Below are positions 25,182 through 28,044 of a stretch of 28,044 bases of DNA, in pieces. The notes under the pieces were generated by a model. That model saw only the letters and a list, made by a program, of their open reading frames with translations. It made no database searches and had not been told where the DNA came from. How positions within the stretch are numbered: the first letter of the stretch is position 1; each line of letters starts with the position of its first letter. The translations under genes and the position numbers were made by a program. This DNA is from Desulfovibrio sp. A2 (GTDB taxonomy: Bacteria; Desulfobacterota; Desulfovibrionia; Desulfovibrionales; Desulfovibrionaceae), in assembly GCF_000226255.1 (NCBI RefSeq), contig NZ_AGFG01000003.1:1-28044 (forward strand), in the 5' to 3' direction.

Positions 25182-26434
25182 TGGAATGGGGCCAGCCCCG
25201 GCACGGTCGCCTGGGGCTTGGGCGGCGCGGGCCACGCATCCGTGCCCGGCGCGACGATGGTGGCGGGATGGAAGGCGGACCAGGCGAACCACATGGCGTC
25301 CACGGCCACCACCTCGTTCAGCACGGCCCCCTTCATGGGGCCCGCCTCGGCCTTGCCGTCGATGGCCCATTCGCTGCCGCTTTCCGCATCGACCAGACGG
25401 TTGGCGCTGCCCTTCTTGAAGGAGAAGGTGGCGGGCTTGCCCCACACCATGCGGTCGTACACGCGGATGATGTCCATGCGCCGGTCCACCACGGCCAGCA
25501 GCGGGACGGGGCCCTGCTCGATGTTGGCGATGCCGTCCTTGCGCACGGCGGCGATGTCGATGGCCACCTGCTGGCCCTGCATGTCCACGCCAAGGATGCG
25601 CGTTTTGGGCTTCATGCGGCGGTCCAGCCCGGGCACGGGGTGCATGATGCGCTCGTCGTCGTAATAGTTGCCTGGCAGCATGTACGAGCCGTAGGGGTCC
25701 TTGCCGTACGAGCGGCGGACGGCCGTGGGGGTGGCCAGCACCTGCGCTTCGGGCAGGGCCGCGCGGGCCGCGCCCCAGGTGGTCCACCACGCGGGAATGC
25801 GCTGCAGCGCCTTGCCGCGCAAGGGGCCTTCGATGGAAATGCCCAGCATCTGCGACCACAGGCTGCCGCTGGCGCGGTCGAACAGCACGGTGTTGTTGTA
25901 CAGCAGCCGTCCGTCCACGCCAAAGGTGGTCATGAACCGCCCGGCCTGGCCCTTGTAGGCGGCCAGCACCCCGGTGAGCGGGCTGTAGGTGATGCAGTAG
26001 GTGGCCTCGCCCACCACTTCGTTCACCGCTTCGTGCCAGACCATGATGCGCTGTGGGTAGATGCGCGGGCCGTCGGGCAGGCGCACCACGAAGACCGGTT
26101 CCGGGTCCTCCAGGCTGAGGGCGGCGCTGATGGTGGTGGTGTATTCCGGGCGGTACAGGGCGGGGATTGCGTCCGGCTTCACCTTGGTTTCCAGCAGCTG
26201 GTTGGCCAGTTGCTTCAGGTCGTCGTCGGTGCGCGGCCCGGCCGTGGCCGGGCCGGAGACCGTCAGAAGCAGCAGGGCGGCAAGGCAGGCAAGGACCAGT
26301 TTCACCCCCGGCCCCCCGGCCGGTTGCCCCTGCGCGGCGGGCTGCATGCGGACGGGCAGGCCGGCACGGCCCCGCGCCGGGGTATGATGGCATGGCGCGC
26401 ATGTTGCGCCGTGTGGTTGCATCCGTTGCCGCAT
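25178..26434 (-). CDS. DUF3179-type exported protein
   Basis: A 418-residue frame from an ATG with AAGGAG ten bases upstream. The first 43 residues are Pro/Gln/His-rich; a signal peptide then begins at a GTG (26305; KLVLACLAALLLLTVSGPATA), so translation may really start there, giving 375 residues. The rest has the DUF3179 pattern: DAIPALYRPEY, a YPQRIMVWHEAVNEVVG segment, TYCITYSPLTGVLAAYKG, FGVDGRLLYNNTVLFDRASGSLWSQ and IPAWWTTW, followed by a YGKDPYGSY motif. Family members are found in many bacteria and archaea, and the biochemical function is not known. Expected location is the periplasm or cell surface. It heads a two-gene unit with the HAD phosphatase, divergent from galE. Confidence 0.82.
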   Translation of the reverse strand: MRQRMQPHGATCAPCHHTPARGRAGLPVRMQPAAQGQPAGGPGVKLVLACLAALLLLTVSGPATAGPRTDDDLKQLANQLLETKVKPDAIPALYRPEYTTTISAALSLEDPEPVFVVRLPDGPRIYPQRIMVWHEAVNEVVGEATYCITYSPLTGVLAAYKGQAGRFMTTFGVDGRLLYNNTVLFDRASGSLWSQMLGISIEGPLRGKALQRIPAWWTTWGAARAALPEAQVLATPTAVRRSYGKDPYGSYMLPGNYYDDERIMHPVPGLDRRMKPKTRILGVDMQGQQVAIDIAAVRKDGIANIEQGPVPLLAVVDRRMDIIRVYDRMVWGKPATFSFKKGSANRLVDAESGSEWAIDGKAEAGPMKGAVLNEVVAVDAMWFAWSAFHPATIVAPGTDAWPAPPKPQATVPGLAPFQ

Positions 26435-26800
26435 GTGTTAGGTTCTCCTTGGCTGACGGCATGTTGCGCGGGCATTGCGTCCCCGGCATGCGCCGCGTGG
26501 GCGCTGCCGTTCCGGGATGTTCCCGAAGGCGTGGGCCGAAAGCATGGTGCTGACGGCGTGCCCCGGCAGGATGCGCGAAGGACTGGTGCGCCCGCACCGT
26601 GTAAGGATAGTGAAAACGGCGGCATGGGGCAAGGATGCCCCCCCGTCGTGTTGGCTGTGCAGGGAATGCGGACGTCGCGGCGGGCGGTACCGCACGCCGG
26701 AGGCCGAACGCACCGGACGGAATCGCGTCGCGACACCCGTCGCCGGTAGCCTCCAGTCGGCTGTTGTTGCGTTTTCCGTGGATATTTCAGGAGGTGCCCC
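26435..26800. other. Divergent intergenic region between the DUF3179 gene and galE
   Basis: This 366-base gap must hold the start signals for both neighbours. I find the ribosome binding sites (AAGGAG before 26434 and AGGAGG seven bases before 26801) and one small hairpin, GGGGCA-AGGA-TGCCCC near 26624-26639. No pair of -35 and -10 boxes with proper spacing is convincing. Open frames on both strands here look like high-GC noise. Confidence 0.5.
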
Positions 26801-27865
26801 ATGGGCGAAACACCCATCTGCAACGTGCTGGTTTGCGGCGGCGCGGGCTACATCGGCTCGCACATGGTCCGGGCGCTGGTGGCGCGCGGCTGCACGCCCG
26901 TGATCTTCGACAATCTTTCCACCGGCCACGCGGAGGCCGTGGACGCCGCCGCCCCGGACTGCGACCTGGTGCGCGGCGACCTGCTGGACCGCCAGGCCCT
27001 GCGCCGGGTGTTCGCCGAGTACAGCATAGACGCGGTGATGCACTTTTCGGCCCGCAGCCTGGTGGGCGAATCGGTGCGCGAACCGGCCCTGTACTACGCC
27101 AACAACGTCACCGGCACCCTGAACCTGCTGGACGCCATGCGCGAGGCGGGCGTGCTGCGCCTGGTCTTTTCGTCCACGGCGGCGGTGTACGGCAACCCGG
27201 TCACCGAGCGCATCGCCGAGACGCATCCGCTGGCCCCGGTGAACCCCTACGGCGCGTCCAAGCTGATGGTGGAACGCATGCTGGCCGACCACGCCACGGC
27301 CTACGGGCTGCGTTCTGTGGCCCTGCGCTACTTCAACGCCGCCGGGGCGGACAGGGCGGGCGGCATTGGCGAATCGCACAGCCCGGAAACGCACCTCATC
27401 CCCAACATCCTGCGCGCCGTGCTGGGCACCGGCCCCGCGCTCACCGTGTTCGGCAGCGACTACGACACCCCCGACGGCACCTGCGTGCGCGACTACATCC
27501 ACGTCAACGACCTGTGCGACGCCCATCTGGCCGCGCTGGACAGGCTGCTGGCCGCCCCCGTGGGAATGTTGGGCACGGCGGCCCTGAAGGACGGCCTGAC
27601 GGCGGAGCCATGTGAGAAGGTCGCGCTGCACTGCAACCTGGGCAACGGCCAGGGGTTCACCGTGCGGCAGGTCATCGACGCCGCGGCCCGGGTGACCGGG
27701 CGCGAGGTGCCCTTCACCGTGGGCCCGCGCCGCGAGGGCGACCCGGCCCGGCTGGTGGCCGACAGCACGCTGGCGGGCAGGGAACTGGGCTGGGCCCCGA
27801 AGGTTACCGACATCCGCGAGATCATCGAAACCGCCTGGGCCTGGCACCGCGAACAGAAGTACTGA
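26801..27865 (+). CDS. galE: UDP-glucose 4-epimerase
   Basis: A 354-residue short-chain dehydrogenase/reductase of the GalE type, interconverting UDP-glucose and UDP-galactose with bound NAD; it would supply sugar nucleotides for lipopolysaccharide or exopolysaccharide. The NAD-binding motif GGAGYIGSH starts at G13, the active-site region is FSSTAAVYG (123-131), and the catalytic pair Y150/K154 is in YGASK. RYFNAAGAD, CVRDYIHVNDL and a C-terminal RREGDPARLVADS are typical of the family. An insert near residues 245-265 (between LDRLLAAP and VALHCNLGNGQG) is longer than usual. AGGAGG lies seven bases before the ATG. Activity toward N-acetylated sugars cannot be excluded. Confidence 0.94.
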   Translation: MGETPICNVLVCGGAGYIGSHMVRALVARGCTPVIFDNLSTGHAEAVDAAAPDCDLVRGDLLDRQALRRVFAEYSIDAVMHFSARSLVGESVREPALYYANNVTGTLNLLDAMREAGVLRLVFSSTAAVYGNPVTERIAETHPLAPVNPYGASKLMVERMLADHATAYGLRSVALRYFNAAGADRAGGIGESHSPETHLIPNILRAVLGTGPALTVFGSDYDTPDGTCVRDYIHVNDLCDAHLAALDRLLAAPVGMLGTAALKDGLTAEPCEKVALHCNLGNGQGFTVRQVIDAAARVTGREVPFTVGPRREGDPARLVADSTLAGRELGWAPKVTDIREIIETAWAWHREQKY

Positions 27866-27877
27866 GCGGGAAAGAGC

Positions 27878-27915
27878 CGGGGGGAAGGGGGCTTTGAAAA
27901 GCCCCCTTCCCCCCG
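27878..27915 (+). terminator. Long G/C-run hairpin after galE
   Basis: Arms of 18 bases pair without mismatch: a C, GGGGGG, AA, GGGGG and CTTT against AAAG, CCCCC, TT, CCCCCC and G. It lies 13 bases past the galE stop. It lacks a T-run after the stem, like the hairpin after proS, and is followed by CCCCCCATCCCGCAAACTTTCTGGTTG, related to the sequence after that one. Termination is likely but not certain. Confidence 0.6.
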
Positions 27916-27997
27916 TGCCCCCCATCCCGCAAACTTTCTGGTTGGGGTAGGAGGCGATGCCTGTCTTCCTGCCGATTCCGAGCCAAAAAAGAAGCCC

Positions 27998-28044
27998 CCA
28001 AATGAAAAAGCTTTGCGGAAGGAGGGAGGGGGTCCGGGGGAGGG
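27998..28044 (-). repeat. Inverted, edge-truncated copy of the G/C-run intergenic element
   Basis: Read on the minus strand this begins CCCTCCCCCGGACCCCCTCC and continues to GCAAAGCTTTTTCATTTG. It matches in order the tract after the proS hairpin (CCCTCCCCGGACCCC, then TTTTTCAATTG) and the tract after the galE hairpin (CCCGCAAACTTTC..GGTTG). The stem that should precede it lies outside the window. Its orientation suggests a converging gene to the right. Confidence 0.55.

Noticed and set aside
26340..26434. CAPCHH in the N-terminal extension of the DUF3179 protein as a c-type haem motif
   Set aside because: It lies before the signal peptide, so it would stay in the cytoplasm or may not be translated; no second motif or haem ligand context is visible.
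26302..26823. Minus-strand frame of 173 codons across the galE upstream region
   Set aside because: No ribosome binding site, starts inside galE, and has no recognisable domain; it overlaps the better supported DUF3179 start.

Overview
The window is a high-GC chromosomal segment from a Deltaproteobacterium of the Desulfovibrio / Nitratidesulfovibrio type. The assignment rests on the strong GC bias, a Fur-family regulator joined to a znuABC-type zinc uptake operon next to ispG-proS-xseA-M23-xseB-ispA-dxs (an order I recall from Desulfovibrio vulgaris), a large dCache/HAMP/PAS chemoreceptor, a FlgO-like protein, and long G/C-run hairpins between genes. I saw no rRNA, tRNA, CRISPR array, transposase or phage gene. 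The content is mostly core housekeeping.

Region 1 (1-4602, minus strand). A FlgO-like secreted protein runs off the left edge. It is preceded by a good match to a sigma-28 (FliA) flagellar promoter. To its right lies a zinc operon transcribed znuA-znuC-znuB-zur. It starts at a TTGACA-N17-TACATG promoter whose start site is covered by a 19-bp perfect palindrome (probable Zur operator), and it ends at a hairpin before the FlgO-like gene. This reads as a self-contained, autoregulated zinc-uptake circuit.

Region 2 (4720-13580, plus strand). ispG and proS overlap by one base. A 165-bp gap with a composite G/C-run hairpin element follows, then xseA, an M23 peptidase gene, xseB, ispA and dxs, tightly packed and partly overlapping. 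Three genes serve isoprenoid synthesis (dxs at the entry of the MEP pathway, ispG near its end, ispA for prenyl chain elongation). Two encode the subunits of exonuclease VII, interrupted by a cell-wall peptidase gene. A strong hairpin closes the unit.

Region 3 (13591-21255, minus strand). A small AT-richer gene appears to carry a one-base frameshift. It is followed by a methyl-accepting chemotaxis protein with its own sigma-70 promoter, a MarC-family membrane protein, QueD (7-deazaguanine/queuosine pathway) and the replicative polymerase DnaE.

Region 4 (21490-23718, plus strand). Divergent from dnaE are a small single-pass membrane protein, an HD-domain phosphohydrolase that overlaps it (GTGA), and a SAM-dependent methyltransferase. 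A 23-bp perfect-arm bidirectional hairpin separates this unit from the convergent genes to its right.

Region 5 (23779-28044). On the minus strand are a DUF3179-type secreted protein, translationally coupled to a HAD phosphatase, and an exported hypothetical protein. On the plus strand is galE, followed by two inward-facing copies of the same intergenic element family seen after proS.

I did not find a clearly new multi-gene system. The best leads are the FliA-type promoter on the FlgO-like gene, the operator over the zinc operon start, the frameshifted small gene, the dispersed G/C-run hairpin element, and the small membrane protein plus HD hydrolase pair.
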